Assembly: GCA_963814955.1 (NCBI GenBank)
Contig: CAWFEX010000014.1
Location: forward strand, 156,394-220,393
Length of the DNA: 64,000 bases
Direction of reading: 5' to 3'
DNA from: DATCJA01 sp963814955
Lineage (GTDB): Bacteria > Acidobacteriota > Vicinamibacteria > Vicinamibacterales > UBA2999
The notes under the pieces were generated by a model. The model saw only the letters and a program-made list of their open reading frames with translations, was not told the DNA's origin and ran no database searches. A program made the position numbers and the translations under genes. The stretch's first letter is position 1. Each line of letters begins with the position of its first letter. Below are positions 9,301-18,482 of this stretch, in pieces.

Positions 9301-9385
9301 CGATACTGCTCTGCGCCCACACTGCGGACGGCAGCAGGACCACGCACAACACGACAACGAACAACACTCCTCGCGAGCGACCCAT
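6314..9385 (-). CDS. TonB-dependent outer-membrane receptor, Oar-like, 1023 aa (receptor 1, intact)
   Basis: Large outer-membrane importer. The signal peptide (1-24) is followed by a carboxypeptidase regulatory-like beta-sandwich (about 26-110: 'SSIAGVVRDASGAVLPGVTV', 'GVYRIVDLRPGPYTVTFTLT'), then a plug with 'GTVEETITVTGEAPLVDTRS' and a long barrel with 'GGVGGPIKENKLWFFGSAR', 'YAQDQWAIRRLTLNLGLRY' and 'SPRVGAAYDLFGDGRTAIKG'. The protein ends in Phe (RIGAQLDF), the usual barrel insertion signal. Length and order match intact Oar-type receptors, and this is the only one of the four in the window without a frameshift. GGGAGGAAG precedes the ATG. It heads the transcript 9385 to about 1337. The substrate cannot be read from sequence. 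Confidence 0.93.
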   Translation of the reverse strand: MGRSRGVLFVVVLCVVLLPSAVWAQSSIAGVVRDASGAVLPGVTVEAASPALIEKVRVGVTDGQGVYRIVDLRPGPYTVTFTLTGFNTFRRTGIELRAEFTATVDAELQLGTVEETITVTGEAPLVDTRSARAQTQYAAETLQALPGSGRLSTLISVMPGAVMNNEGDRALGNLSDRSQTRFSIHGAPNAQPVIDGMNTEMAASNTGVFVWSQVNFQEVVAETSGIGADRDTGGMQLNMIPRDGGNTFSGIAQLAYSGPDLQSNNINDELIARGLSGSAQGLPSIKKFYDVSGGVGGPIKENKLWFFGSARKSVTQQYAAGIYWNKHTQPASTLYEPDLSRPANSNDFYRDYSLRLTLQATEKHKIVVGGSFQANCNCVYALFRPQGGSLVTPEAATEHAYEPAFNVTGTWTYPATNRLLLMVAAGGNHITQTNRRGAGVDESAIQITEQSLDLKYGAAYGATVGGSSYSTLPRTQYHQQFSLTYVTGSHSLKTGVNVRTVKTGNNAKYGADLFMANRAILYTFNNQRPVSLQLLATPHHFEEVAYDTAIYAQDQWAIRRLTLNLGLRYNDVDMSSPELVLAPGFFVGQRNVPAAEHIPHWRNLSPRVGAAYDLFGDGRTAIKGSLGMYPDIIRVSPANPANLFSLTTNRTWNDTAFGVGDPRSGNFAPDCELLNPVANGECGPWSDQGFGRPRLSTRNAPDALEGFNKQFRNWQASVNFQHELTQGFALNVGYYRTWYDGFLATDNVAVSGAANFDSFCVTAPSDSRLPGGGGNQICGLYDVKPALFGRVDNVVTQASNYGKQTQVFNGLELSLNGRFGQGGQFSGGLGVGRTVTDNCFLNDNPSLTTAAFLNVLPLPATSTVPRNSQFCHVAPPWSSGTQVKFLAVYPLPWDLETSAIFQNSPGIPITASYIIPNAQIRDVLGRNLAACPSQTVTTCTQTFRTELIPPNTMFEPRLTQVDLRFSRLFRLGGATRLRGHLDIYNVFNASNVLSMTPTYGSAWKNVAYALSARLLRIGAQLDF

Positions 9386-9456
9386 GCGCTTCCTCCCTCT
9401 CCGTACGCAGTGCGTGGCAGCTGCTAGTGGACCTGTGGTTGCCGTCGCGAATCTCC

Positions 9457-9514
9457 GGTCCGGCTGAAGCCGGACACTCTGTACCCGGTCCGGCTAAAGC
9501 CGGACACTACGTAT
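9457..9514. repeat. Two tandem REP-like hairpins, stem GTCCGGC/GCCGGAC
   Basis: Two copies of CCGGTCCGGCT(G/A)AAGCCGG followed by ACACT sit between a class I gene and receptor 1. The second copy ends in CTAC. Confidence 0.75.
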
Positions 9515-9517
9515 GAG

Positions 9518-10600
9518 CTACTCGTCTCTACGCGACACGTCCGCGGCTCGTCCGCCCCGTGCCGCTGCTTCGCGCGCCCGGATCTGGGCGCCCCTCACGA
9601 CATTGATCAAGCCGTAGTTCTGCTCGTGGCACGCGAACTCGTACAGGCCCGGCTCAATTCGCGGCCACGGCACTTCTGCCGTCCACGGTTGCGTCCATGT
9701 AGTCGGGTCGGTCACCGTGAACTTGTACTCGATGGTCTTCGCATCCACGAGCGTCAACCGTTCGACCAGATGGAGGTTGCCCGCGGATCCCCGCCATTCC
9801 CGCTGCGGGTGAAAGTTCGTCGTCTCGATGACGAGCGTGTTGCCTTCCCACTTGCCGCGCGAGTCTCCGAGCCAGTGACGTACGGTCGACGGCAGATGCC
9901 GGCGGCCGTCGAGCGGCACGATTCGGATGTCGCTGTTCGACTGCAGCACGAAGACGACATAACCCGGGGACTGGAAGATCTGGGATTCCGCATCGTGATT
10001 CCCCGGTACGCGCGGCGGCCCCTGATTGCTCGTGACGCAGCGTTCGTACAGACCGCGGCTGATCACCGACGGCCCCCGACGGGCGTCGGCCGCGCGCTTC
10101 TTTCCCTCGGGCGTCAGCGGCGGGATGCGGCCATCCGGCGGATCGACAATCAGCCCGGTGCGCAGGTTCGGCCTGACCGGACTTTGCCAGGCGTCCATCC
10201 CGTACTCTTTCCAGTCGTAGTGCACTTCGCGCGGATCCACTTCGGCGTCCGACTCGACTGCGTGCTTGAACGCGGCGATCGCTTCCTCCTCGGTATAGAA
10301 CGCCTTCCCTGCCAGTTCCGCGGGACGCTCGAGCGGTGTGTAGCTGAGGCTCAGCCAATACCCCCGAAGGTCCGGATCGCCCCACGCGGTCCGGGGTGCC
10401 GACCAACTGGCGCGGGCCGCCTCGGCCGCTTTTGCGGCGTCGGCCGCAGCTTTGATCGCAGCGTCAGTATTCGTGATGGTGGGATGGAACGACTGAGTCC
10501 CGGAGGGCGTCTGGCCGCGTAGGGTCAACGGGTAGAGCGCGACCGCAGTCGCAAGCGCGAACGCGCCAACACCCAACGGCACGAGAAACCGGGTCCGCAT
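9518..10600 (-). CDS. Secreted WEG-family protein, class I, 360 aa
   Basis: Exported paralogue of the proteins at 2918 and 4167. The signal peptide (1-29) is followed by 'TAWGDPDLRGYWLSLSYTPL', 'EVDPREVHYDWKEYGMDAWQ', 'GLIVDPPDGRIPPLTPEGK', 'LYERCVTSNQGPPRVPG', 'FQSPGYVVFVLQSNSDIRI', 'GDSRGKWEGNTLVIETTNFH', 'YKFTVTDPTTWTQPWTAE' and 'FACHEQNYGLINVV'. It lacks the TRCVLG-type insert seen in the other class I copies and is about 20 residues shorter. AGGAGGTGTTCG precedes the ATG. It lies after the DUF6152 gene of cassette 2 and before receptor 1. The 270 bp upstream (10601-10870) hold no convincing gene. Confidence 0.82.
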   Translation of the reverse strand: MRTRFLVPLGVGAFALATAVALYPLTLRGQTPSGTQSFHPTITNTDAAIKAAADAAKAAEAARASWSAPRTAWGDPDLRGYWLSLSYTPLERPAELAGKAFYTEEEAIAAFKHAVESDAEVDPREVHYDWKEYGMDAWQSPVRPNLRTGLIVDPPDGRIPPLTPEGKKRAADARRGPSVISRGLYERCVTSNQGPPRVPGNHDAESQIFQSPGYVVFVLQSNSDIRIVPLDGRRHLPSTVRHWLGDSRGKWEGNTLVIETTNFHPQREWRGSAGNLHLVERLTLVDAKTIEYKFTVTDPTTWTQPWTAEVPWPRIEPGLYEFACHEQNYGLINVVRGAQIRAREAAARGGRAADVSRRDE

Positions 10601-10870
10601 CGAACACCTCCTGGAACCCTCGCTGCCTGTTGTTTCCTGCCTTCACCACGTCGGGGCGGTCCGGCGACCCGACGAGCCAGGGCTGCCAATCGGCCGGCGC
10701 GGTAACGGACAGCGCGGAATTCCGCTCGAAAACGTCCCGATCGCGCCCTAGTTGCGCGTCGTTGATGACTGGCGGCCGAATGGTCATCGGCTTAATAGCA
10801 CTGTGGTCGGCGGCCGTCAAGGGAAGGCCGCCGATTTCAGGACACCTCGTGGTGCACGCCAGTCTGCGTG
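10601..10870. other. Intergenic gap without a recognised feature
   Basis: A minus-strand frame with first ATG at 10820 is open here, but it has no credible start, overlaps the next gene out of frame and has no recognisable motif. It may be 5' untranslated or regulatory DNA of the class I gene. No clear promoter or terminator was identified. Confidence 0.4.
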
Positions 10871-11281
10871 CTATCGCGGACTGCCGCCGTCGGCGCCAAG
10901 CAGCAGCGTCGTCCCGTCGGGGAGGGTCATGTCACGGCCGTTGGCCTTGCACGCGGGCTCGCAGATTCCGTCTTTCGACTGGTAGCCGTCGGCCACGATC
11001 TCGGTGCCGATCGCCAGCGAATTCTTGGTCAGCCCCCGCCGCATCAGCGTATTGGGCGTGCCCGCTTCGAACATCCATTTCTCGACGGTGCCGTCGGGCT
11101 TCTTTACTTCCATATGGATCCACGCGTGCGGATTGATCCACTCGACCTTCGTGACCGTCCCCCGCACCTTGACGGGCTTGTTGGCGTCGAATTCCGAGTT
11201 GAACGCATGATGCGCCACCACCGGCGCGGTACCCAACAGCAACGCGACCCCAGTAAGCAGACTGAAGAATTTCGTTCGCAT
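10871..11281 (-). CDS. DUF6152 family secreted protein, 136 aa (copy 2)
   Basis: The signal peptide (1-23, ending TAPVVA) is followed immediately by HHAFNSEFDANKPVKV, predicting a mature protein with His at positions 1 and 2. Shared family motifs are 'GTVTKVEWINPHAWIHMEV', 'KKPDGTVEKWMFEAGTPN', 'LMRRGLTKNSL', 'DGYQSKDG' and 'ANGRDMTLPDG'. A short insert with two Cys (ICEPACK) before ANGRD is unique to this copy. Function of the family is unknown. AGAGGTGG precedes the start ATG. It lies downstream of a class II WEG gene, matching the order IV - II - DUF6152 of cassette 3. Confidence 0.85.
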   Translation of the reverse strand: MRTKFFSLLTGVALLLGTAPVVAHHAFNSEFDANKPVKVRGTVTKVEWINPHAWIHMEVKKPDGTVEKWMFEAGTPNTLMRRGLTKNSLAIGTEIVADGYQSKDGICEPACKANGRDMTLPDGTTLLLGADGGSPR

Positions 11282-11308
11282 CTACCACCTCTGATGTGCA
11301 CCCGGCCC

Positions 11309-11334
11309 GGGCCGACCTAAAGGTCGGCCCCTAC
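11309..11334. repeat. REP-like hairpin, stem GGGCCGACCT/AGGTCGGCCC ending CTAC
   Basis: Same stem family as 4129-4154 in the opposite orientation. It lies between the DUF6152 gene and the class II gene. Confidence 0.75.
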
Positions 11335-11380
11335 ACAATCGCAATCAACAGCAATCGCAATCAACGCAATCGCAATCCTT
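11335..11380. repeat. Short tandem array of CAATCG/CAATCAAC units
   Basis: Three copies of a 13-14 bp unit made of CAATCGCAATCAAC immediately follow the REP at 11309 and touch the true stop of the class II gene. Read in the wrong frame it would add a Cys/Asp-rich tail to the protein. Confidence 0.6.
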
Positions 11381-12499
11381 ATCTGTCGTCGCCGCCGCCG
11401 GCCGCGGGACGGCCAGACGACTCGGGCACCTTTTCTCCTCTGGCCTCGCGCACGCGGGCGCCGACGAGAAGGTGCACGGCAGATCGTAATTGTCCTCGTG
11501 CGTCGTGTACTCGAACAGCTGATCGTTGGTCTTGCTCCACGGCACGACCGCGGTCCACGGACGCGTCCACGTGTTCGGATCCGAGATCGTGAACTCGTAG
11601 TTCAGCACTTCGGGACTCACGCGCGTGAAGCGTTCAACGATCTTGAACGTGTCCGGATCGGCGTTGCCATAAACCGCGCCCGCGTCCTTCCGGAAATTCG
11701 TCGTCTCGACGACCAGCGTGTTGCCCTCCCATCGACCCCGCGTGTCGCCGAGCCACTGCTTCAGCGTCGGGCCGATATGTGGCCTGCCGTCCACTGGAAT
11801 GACGCGCGCGCTGTGGATCATCTCCTGCAGGATGACCACCTGCCCCGGACTCTGGAAGATCTGCGCCGTATTGTTGTAGATGGTCCCGAGGTACGGCGGT
11901 CTGTCGGTGCGGATGATTCCTCGCACCGGAGGCGTGAACTCTTCGTGACTTTGCGGCAGTCCCGCATTGAAGCGAGCCACTCGCGCGGCTCCTTCCTGCG
12001 CCGCCAGCTTCCGCTCCGGCGTCAATGGCACCCGCGGAGGAATGCGCCCGTCAGCCGGATCCACAATCAGCGACGTCCGCTTGTCCGAGAGGAGCTCCAG
12101 CCGGCGGGAGTCCATCCAGTGCTCGTTGTAGGCGCGGGCCACGTCGGCTGCGTTGCCGCCGTCACGACGATCACGCGTCAAATCGAACGCCAGCTTCTCG
12201 GCGAACTCCTCCGCCTCCTGGTCTGACAGCACCGCCTTCTCTCCAAGGGCTGCCGGACGTTCGAGCGGCGTGCTGGTCGCAAAGTTCCAGGTACCCTGCA
12301 GGTCGGGATCGCCCCACGGCGTGCGGCCCGGCGTCGCCGGCCTGGCGGCCGGAGCAGGCTTGGCCGGCGCAGCGGCGGTCGCGCCCGCGGCCGGCGCAGC
12401 CGGCTTTGGAGCCTGCGCGACCAGCGGAGCGATCGACCACAACCCGACCGCTGCCACGACACCCAACACACCGAGTGACATCAGAAATCGACGAGGCAT
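11379..12499 (-). CDS. Secreted WEG-family protein, class II, about 372 aa, one frameshift near the C-terminus
   Basis: Start chosen at 12499 (GGAGGTG ribosome-binding site) because it begins the signal peptide MPRRFLMSLGVLG; the frame upstream is read-through of a repeat. An Ala/Pro-rich linker (about 30-60) is followed by 'TPWGDPDLQGTWNFATSTPL', 'DRRDGGNAADVARAYNEHWM', 'SLIVDPADGRIPPRVPLTPE', 'FQSPGQVVILQEMIHSARVI', 'GDTRGRWEGNTLVVETTNF' and 'YEFTISDPNTWTRPWTAVV'. Near 11483 the frame breaks. Reading on in the next frame gives LVGARVREARGEKVPESS, which aligns with the C-terminus of the class II paralogue at 29090 (GAREREKRGEKF), so the authentic end is 11379. Function unknown. Confidence 0.78.
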
Positions 12500-12521
12500 C
12501 GAGCACCTCCACCCGCCACAA

Positions 12522-12586
12522 GCCACGGAGACACCGAGACACGGAGCACAATCTGGTTTACCTCTGTGCCTCCGCGCCTCCGTGGC
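12522..12586. repeat. Imperfect 65-bp palindrome of GGAGACAC-type units
   Basis: GCCACGGAGACACCGAGACACGG-type arm, a spacer containing TTTAC, and a complementary CTCTGTGCCTCCGCGCCTCCGTGGC-type arm. A second copy lies at 40109-40180. It is located between a class II gene and a class IV gene. Confidence 0.65.
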
Positions 12587-12599
12587 CCGTCGCATAGGC

Positions 12600-13478
12600 T
12601 CATTTCTTGCGGAAACGTCCGTACAACAGTTCTTCCGTGAACGGCTGACACTTGAATTCCAGGAGTTGAACGTTCTTTTCCATCCGCCGATAGAGCGGAA
12701 AGCTGATCTTCCACGGGCGGCTGTAGACATTGGGATCTTCAATCGTCGCCTCGTACATGATGTGGTACGGGCTCACCAGAGTGTAGCGCTCCACGACGCG
12801 GAGCGCTTCACTATGATAGTTGCCCGAGCGGTCGAACCAGGTTTCCTTGCGCTGCCCGGTGACGTCGACGACCAGCGTGTCACCTTCCCACCGTCCGCGC
12901 GACCAGCCCATCCAGAAATCACCGGGGCTTTCCTGCTTCAAGTTCATCCGGACGACGCGCGCGGCGCTCGCAAACTCGTAGGTGAACAGGACGGCATCGG
13001 ACGATCCCTGCACGATCTGGAACGGGAAGCCCATGTAGGTCGCGCGAGGGATGCCCGGCATGTAGCATTTCAGTTCCGGGTCGCCCAGGTCGTGCCAGGT
13101 GTCGTCTCTGCTGACGTCGACTTTCGCCCGATTCTCGAAATTCTGTTTTCTCTTCGCCAGCGCCTCCGGTTTGTAGGGAATCACGCCGCCTTCGACGACG
13201 CTTTGCCCCGCGGCCTCGGCAGTGTAGGTCCCTACGAGCTCGGTGAAAGGGCCCGCCTGCGCTTCGTGATCCTCGAGATTGAAGTTGGCAGTGACAAGGG
13301 CCTGCCAGATGCCGTTCAAGTTCGGTCGGCCATCCGCCATTCTGGGCACGGTGAAGCGCGGGAAGGTGCCGGGTGTAGGCGCCTGTGCCGCCGCCTGTGC
13401 CAGCAGCGCAATCGGCGTCGCAACGACGCAAACGAGAATGGCAACCGCCGCTGACAGGTTCCTGCTGGGTTTCCGCAT
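12600..13478 (-). CDS. Secreted WEG-family protein, class IV, 292 aa
   Basis: Start at 13478 (MRKPSRNLSAAVAIL...) gives a clean signal peptide with GGAG upstream; an in-frame ATG 14 codons earlier lies in a repeat. Motifs in order: 'DGRPNLNGIWQALVTANFNL', 'GGVIPYKPEALAKRKQNF', 'DPELKCYMPGIPRATYMGFP', 'FQIVQGSSDAVLFTYEF', 'MGWSRGRWEGDTLVVDVTG', 'WFDRSGNYHSEALRVVERY', 'YEATIEDPNVYSRPWKISF', 'YRRMEKNVQLLEFKCQPF' and 'ELLYGRFRKK'. It is closest in the window to the class IV protein at 30225, which shares the ELLYGRF(R/T)KK end. Role unknown. It lies directly downstream of receptor 2. Confidence 0.83.
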   Translation of the reverse strand: MRKPSRNLSAAVAILVCVVATPIALLAQAAAQAPTPGTFPRFTVPRMADGRPNLNGIWQALVTANFNLEDHEAQAGPFTELVGTYTAEAAGQSVVEGGVIPYKPEALAKRKQNFENRAKVDVSRDDTWHDLGDPELKCYMPGIPRATYMGFPFQIVQGSSDAVLFTYEFASAARVVRMNLKQESPGDFWMGWSRGRWEGDTLVVDVTGQRKETWFDRSGNYHSEALRVVERYTLVSPYHIMYEATIEDPNVYSRPWKISFPLYRRMEKNVQLLEFKCQPFTEELLYGRFRKK

Positions 13479-13492
13479 CTGAGGTCGTCTCC

Positions 13493-13563
13493 GTAGGCCG
13501 GGTCCTTCTGGACCCGGCAACCCTTGACCCGGCAGATCCGGCGGGTCCGAAGACCCGCCCTAC
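13493..13563. repeat. Double REP-like element, GTAG ... CTAC, two different stems
   Basis: GTAG, stem GCCGGGTCC/GGACCCGGC, a spacer, then stem GGCGGGTC(C)/(G)GACCCGCC, ending in CTAC. The two-hairpin, GTAG-to-CTAC layout recurs at 18410, 32077, 36478 and 43492. Confidence 0.75.
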
Positions 13564-13644
13564 TCCTGCGGTAGTCGATCGCGCTCAAGCGTGCGCGATC
13601 CGACTACACCACCATACTACCAACTACCACACTACCTACCTGGC

Positions 13645-16600
13645 TCAGAAGTCCATCTGCGCGCTGATCTTGAACATCCGACCGCCCAGGATCTGGATCG
13701 GGCGCAGCCACTGGCCTCCAGTGGGCCCGGCATATCGCGTCGTCATGTTGAGCACGTTGCCTGCGTTGAAAACGTTGTACAGATCCCCATTCGCCCGCAG
13801 TCGCACTCGCCCCGCACGGAAGCTCCGGGACGCGCGCACGTCCAGTTGTTGGAGCCGGTCCTCGAATTCCGTATCCGTCGGCATCATGTTGATCACGACG
13901 TTGGCGTTGCAGGTAGCAGCGCCGCGGCACTGGCCGAGATCGCGATTGAGCGACGGCCGAATTTCCGCGTTCGTGAATGCGCGGCTCGCGACGATTGGGA
14001 TGCCAGGCATGTTGAAATACATCGCGCTCACCTGGAAGTCCCACGGCAGCGGGTAGATCGCGAAGAGCTTGATACCCGTCGCAGCGGTCCAGGGGCGGCT
14101 GACGTGACAGAACTCGGATGTTCTCGGCGTAAGGACGGTCGTTGAGACCGCCACTGCCCCGATGTTGTTCGGCAGCAGTTGGGGCAAATCGTTGAAATCG
14201 CACGTATCAGTCACCGTGCGTCCAACGCCCACGCCGGCCGAGATCTGCGCGCCGCCCGCGAAGCGCGCGTCCAGGCCGAGATCGAAGCCGTTGTAGACCT
14301 CGCTCTGCTTGCCATAATGCGTCCCCTGTGTCACCAGATTGTCGACGCGGCCAAACGCCGCTGGCTTGACGTCGTACAACCCGCAAATTTGATTCCCGCC
14401 GCCGCCGGGCAGCCGACTGTCCGTCGGCACCGTGACGCAGAATGGATCGAAGTCCGCTGTCGTGAGCGCCTGGTTGTCGGTGGCCAGGAAGTTGCCGTAC
14501 CAGGTGCGGAAATAGCCGACGTTCAGTGCGACGTTGGGGCGGAGCTCGTGCTGTAGCAAGACTGACCCCTGCCAGTTGTAGTCCTGGCGGTTGAAGCCGC
14601 CCAGCGCATCGGCCGCACGGCGCGTGCTGCCGGCGCGAACCTGCCCGAAGGACAGGTCTGACCAGGGCCCGCACTCTCCGTTCGCAACCGGGTTCCGGAG
14701 ATCGCAGTCGGGCACGTAGTTCCCGTTGTCGTTCCACGTCCGTGTCGTGCTGGCCGCCTGATTGTCCGCAGGGATGTCGACGGCAGCAATCACATAGGGC
14801 GTGTACCGGCCCAGCGACACCTTCAGCGCCGTCTTGCCGTCCCCAAAGACGTCGTACGCGGCGCCAAGCCTGGGGCTGACATTGGTCCAGTTCGGTGCGT
14901 TCTTGGTCTCCGGGAAGCTGCGCGCCGGGACCCATGGACCGGCCGGCATCTCTGTCGCCGGCGCCCCGCCATTGAAGTTGGTGAACCGCACGCCCATGTT
15001 CAGCGTAAGTCTTCGAATCGTCCACTGATCCTGGGCGTAGACCCCGATGTCGCGCGTGCGGAACAGCCTTTCGAACGGCACGGCGAAGATCGTGACCTGC
15101 TGGGGAATGCGATCTCTGAACGTGTACGACCGCGCGCCGTTGACCTGGTTCCAGTCATTCGCGCGGCCGGGGCTCCCCTCCTGGTACTCACTCACGTCGA
15201 CGCCGGTCTTGAAGGCGTGCGACCCGGTGATATAGGACATCGACACGCGCTGGCGGTACTGTCTGTTGTGCTGCACCCGGTAGCCCTGGGCGTGGGTCAG
15301 TCCCAATGCCCGTGAGCCGTAGCGGAAATTCGTCGACAGCTCCGTGATCCCGATCGTGTCCAGCCCCACGCTCTCGTCGGTCCGCAGCGTGTTGTTGTTG
15401 AACACATTGGCCGAGGCCCCCGCCTCGATCAAGAGCCGGTTGGTGACCGGGTACGTCCACGCGACGAGCGGGAGATAGTTGACCTTGTAGTTGTGCGCGC
15501 CGACCGCCTCGGGCGTTCCCTGAATGTTCTGCTGCGGCCCGAGCTCCAGCAGCGGCCAGAAGCAGCTGCAGTTGGGCTGCACCTGATAGGACGCGACGAT
15601 CTTGTGCTTCGCCGCCGCCTGCCACGTCAGTCGCAGGCTGTAGTCGCTATAGTAATCGTCGGTGTACGCCGGCCGGTCGAGGTCCGGTTCGTAGAACGTC
15701 ACACGCCAGACCGGATCCGTACCGACGCGCTGGTTCTGAAGCTTGTTGAAGTAGTTGCCCTGCTGGAACTGCTGGTTGGCGCCGAACCGGTACGCGTTGA
15801 AGAACCACAACTTGTCCCGCACGACGGGCCCGCCGATGGCGCCGCCCGTGTCGTAGTGCTTTTTGAGCGATGACGAGAATGCCAAGCCCCGCGCGCGCAG
15901 CTCGTCGTTGAGATTGTCCGCCTGCAGGTCCTGAGTGGTGTGGGAGGTGCTGAAACTGCCGGAAAACGTGTTGCCGCCGTCCTCTCGGCACGATGTTCAT
16001 CTGGACGCCGCCGGTATTCCGTTCGGCCGACGTGCCGCCCGTCTCGACGACGACTTCCTGGAAGGCCAGCTGGTTGAACACGAAGATGGCGCCTCCCTGC
16101 AGACGCTGAACCAGACCATCCTGCATGGGAGCGTTGTCCTCGAAGCGGCCCCCGTGCGCCGAAAAGGCATTGGCGCGCTCGTCGAGGCCGCCCACGCTCT
16201 GCCACACAGGGTTGCCGACGACAGCGCCAGGGATGAAATTGACAAGCTGGCTGATGCGGCCGGAGGTGGGGAGTGCCTCGAGCGTCTCGCGCTCGAGCGT
16301 CGTCTGCTGGCGCACGTTCGAGATGTCGACCACCGGAGACTCGCCGCTCACCGTGATCGTTTCCTCGACCGTGCCGACCCTCAACTCGGCATTGATGGTG
16401 GCGGTGAATCCGGTCGTCAGCTCGAGCCCCTCGCGCCTCAATGTGCTGAAGCCGGGCAGGGTGAAGGTCACCGTGTACACGCCCGGGCCGCAGGTCGACG
16501 ATCCGGTACAGGCCCTGACCGTCGGTGACGACGGTGCGGACCTTGTCGATGAGGGCAGGACTGGCGGCTTCGACGGTGACGCCCGGCAGCACCGCGCCAG

Positions 16601-16730
16601 AGGCATCGCGCACGACTCCCGCGATCGAGGCACTATCCGCCACCTGTGCCGATGCACCGGCTGGCACGACGAGCAGGGACCCGACGACGAGAACAACGAC
16701 GACGAACAACGCGGCCCGCGAGGTTCCCAT
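13645..16730 (-). CDS. TonB-dependent receptor, Oar-like, about 1028 aa (receptor 2, two frameshifts)
   Basis: Same architecture as receptor 1. The signal peptide starts at 16730 (AGGAGGGA upstream), followed by a carboxypeptidase regulatory-like domain ('DSASIAGVVRDASGAVLPGV'), a plug with 'GTVEETITVSGESPVVDIS', and a barrel with 'GGAIGGPVVRDKLWFFNAYR', 'YAQDQWTIRRLTLNMGVRF' and a final 'ISAQMDF' ending in Phe. The frame is broken near 16492 (one extra C in CGGCCCGGGC) and near 15982 (one extra G in AGAGGAC). Removing each extra base restores the family sequence (LRPGVYTVTF and VPRDGGNTFSG), so the gene is probably intact in the organism. It heads cassette 2. Confidence 0.85.
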
Positions 16731-16892
16731 AAGGCTTCCCTCCTATAAAGGCGTGAAGGAGCCGAGTATGAATATGAACAGACGTCAACCGTGTACGCTG
16801 ATCACCTCACCCGGGAAGATATGAAGGTCCGCGGTGTATAGCACCCTCTGTCCACGACGGTCAAGCCAACGTCCGAACCCGCATCGAAAAAT

Positions 16893-18323
16893 TCAGGATC
16901 GGCCGGCGGCCTTGGCGACGACCGCAATCGGATCGGCGCCACCATGAATATGCAGAACCTGCGCAACGTCCAGCTTCAACCGCTGGATGTTCTCGTAAAA
17001 ATTGACGGTGAACTGCGGCGGCGATGGATACGGCTTGGCCCCTGGACGCGGATGAAACGCATCGGCCTGAATCAGCACTTTCTGTTTCGGCAGGTACGCC
17101 ATCAGCAGACCGTCATGATGCAGATTGCCACGGATATGGTGCAAGCTCCAGCGTGTTGGTCGCCATCGGTCAGCACGCGCTTGTCGGCGAACCCTTCGAC
17201 TGTGGCGCGCCGATTCGATTTCGCGAGACTGTCGGGATTGAGGCGATGCGGCAGCCCGAGCACTTTCTCGAGAAACGGCTTGTTGACCTCCTGGGTGATG
17301 ATGGTGATCCCTTCGGCCGCAAACGCCCGGATACCGCCTGAATGATCGAAGTGCGCGTGCGTGTTCACGACGTACCGTATTGGCTTGTTCGGCACGAGCC
17401 GCTTCACTTCCGCCATGACGGCGTGTGACCGCGCATCGTTGCCCAGCGCTTCGACGACGACGAGATGGTCGGCAAACTCGACGAGGACGCTGTTCAGGCC
17501 GGCGGTGATCACCCAGGCGCCATCGCCGAGGCGCTCCGACTTTGCGGCTCCTTCGGCTTGTGGCGCCGGCGCGTTGTCGGGAATCTGCAGCGTCGCCGCG
17601 CCGTTCGGCACGACATTGCTGACCGTGATGTCGAGCGTCGGGTGCCCGCCCTGCCGTTCGACGATCCGCGTTGGAAACTGTACGCCTCCGAAATCCTTGT
17701 ACCCGGAATACTGCGCCTCGAGGACCATGTCGCCCAGCATCGTGTTGTCGATGCGCGTCTCGACGCGTTCGACGAGGTTCTGATCGTTGAGCGTGCCGGT
17801 GACGGTGTACTTGCCGCGCGCCATGAATGAAAGCGTGCGCCGTCCTGCAGCGTTGCCGAGCGTCGCCTTGTTGGCTGCCGCCGCTTTGAGGAATCCGTGC
17901 GGCGTCATCCAGATCTGGAGCTCACCCACGTCGGTGCGCGGGCGTGGCCTGCCGGACCTGGGTCTGCTCGCCGAGGATTGGCCGCATGCCGCCCTGGCCG
18001 GTCGTTGCGTTGAACCCGCCAGCCCCGCCACCCCGGGCCGGGTTCTCGTCGTCAACCCTGACGAGCTCTTCGCGGAACGCGGGAGTGTCGTAGCGGACGC
18101 CGGTGTTGTATTTGGTCACTTTGAAGCGCGGCCATGGTGACTCCGGCCTGAAATTCTGACCCACCATGAAAACGGCGCCGGTGCCCGAATACTGAATCGA
18201 CTGCACGCTGGCGGTGCCCATGGCCTTGACCGCGGCGTCGATGGTCCCGCCCGCGTCCTGCGCACCGACGGCAAGCCCGCACAACATCGCACCGAGAAGC
18301 GCCAACGACAGGATCTTTTTCAT
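16893..18323 (-). CDS. Secreted metallo-beta-lactamase-fold hydrolase, about 475 aa, frameshifted
   Basis: Exported MBL-fold protein. The start at 18323 (MKKILSLALLGAMLCG..., GGAGAGG upstream) gives a signal peptide ending in GAQ. The first about 230 residues are a beta-rich domain with 'GKYTVTGTLNDQNLVERVET' and 'FGGVQFPTRIV'. The lactamase fold follows, with the metal motif THAHFDHSGG (HxHxDH), later 'GNLHHDGLLMAYLP', 'DAFHPRPGAKP' and a C-terminal 'VLHIHGGADP'. Frame breaks near 17945 (one extra base) and near 17145 (two extra bases) are needed to join the parts, and the repaired sequence LELHHIRGNLHHD is typical of the family. The metal is probably zinc. The substrate is unknown. It is divergent from the NHL gene at 18483. 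Confidence 0.8.
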
Positions 18324-18409
18324 AAGGGGGGGCCTCTCCAACTTCGCCGCGCGGCAATTCTACCGCCGGTTGCACACCGATTGACAGCGGCGCTAGACTG
18401 CGACGCGGC

Positions 18410-18465
18410 GTAGGGCGGCTCCTTTCGGAGCCGCCTCAAGCCGGGTCCAAAAGGACCCGGCCTAC
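18410..18465. repeat. Double REP-like element GTAG-hairpin-TCAA-hairpin-CTAC
   Basis: Stem 1 is GGCGGCTCC/GGAGCCGCC and stem 2 is GCCGGGTCC/GGACCCGGC, separated by TCAA and bounded by GTAG and CTAC. It lies just upstream of the NHL gene start. Confidence 0.78.
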
Positions 18466-18482
18466 GGAGAAAAGGAGTCGAA

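Noticed and set aside
10464..10820. 118-codon minus-strand frame in the 10601-10870 gap
   Set aside because: Overlaps the class I gene in another frame, has no ribosome-binding site or motif, and composition is not convincing.
15985..16735. Separate N-terminal and C-terminal genes for receptor 2
   Set aside because: The pieces join into one continuous receptor after removing two extra bases, with no second start site.
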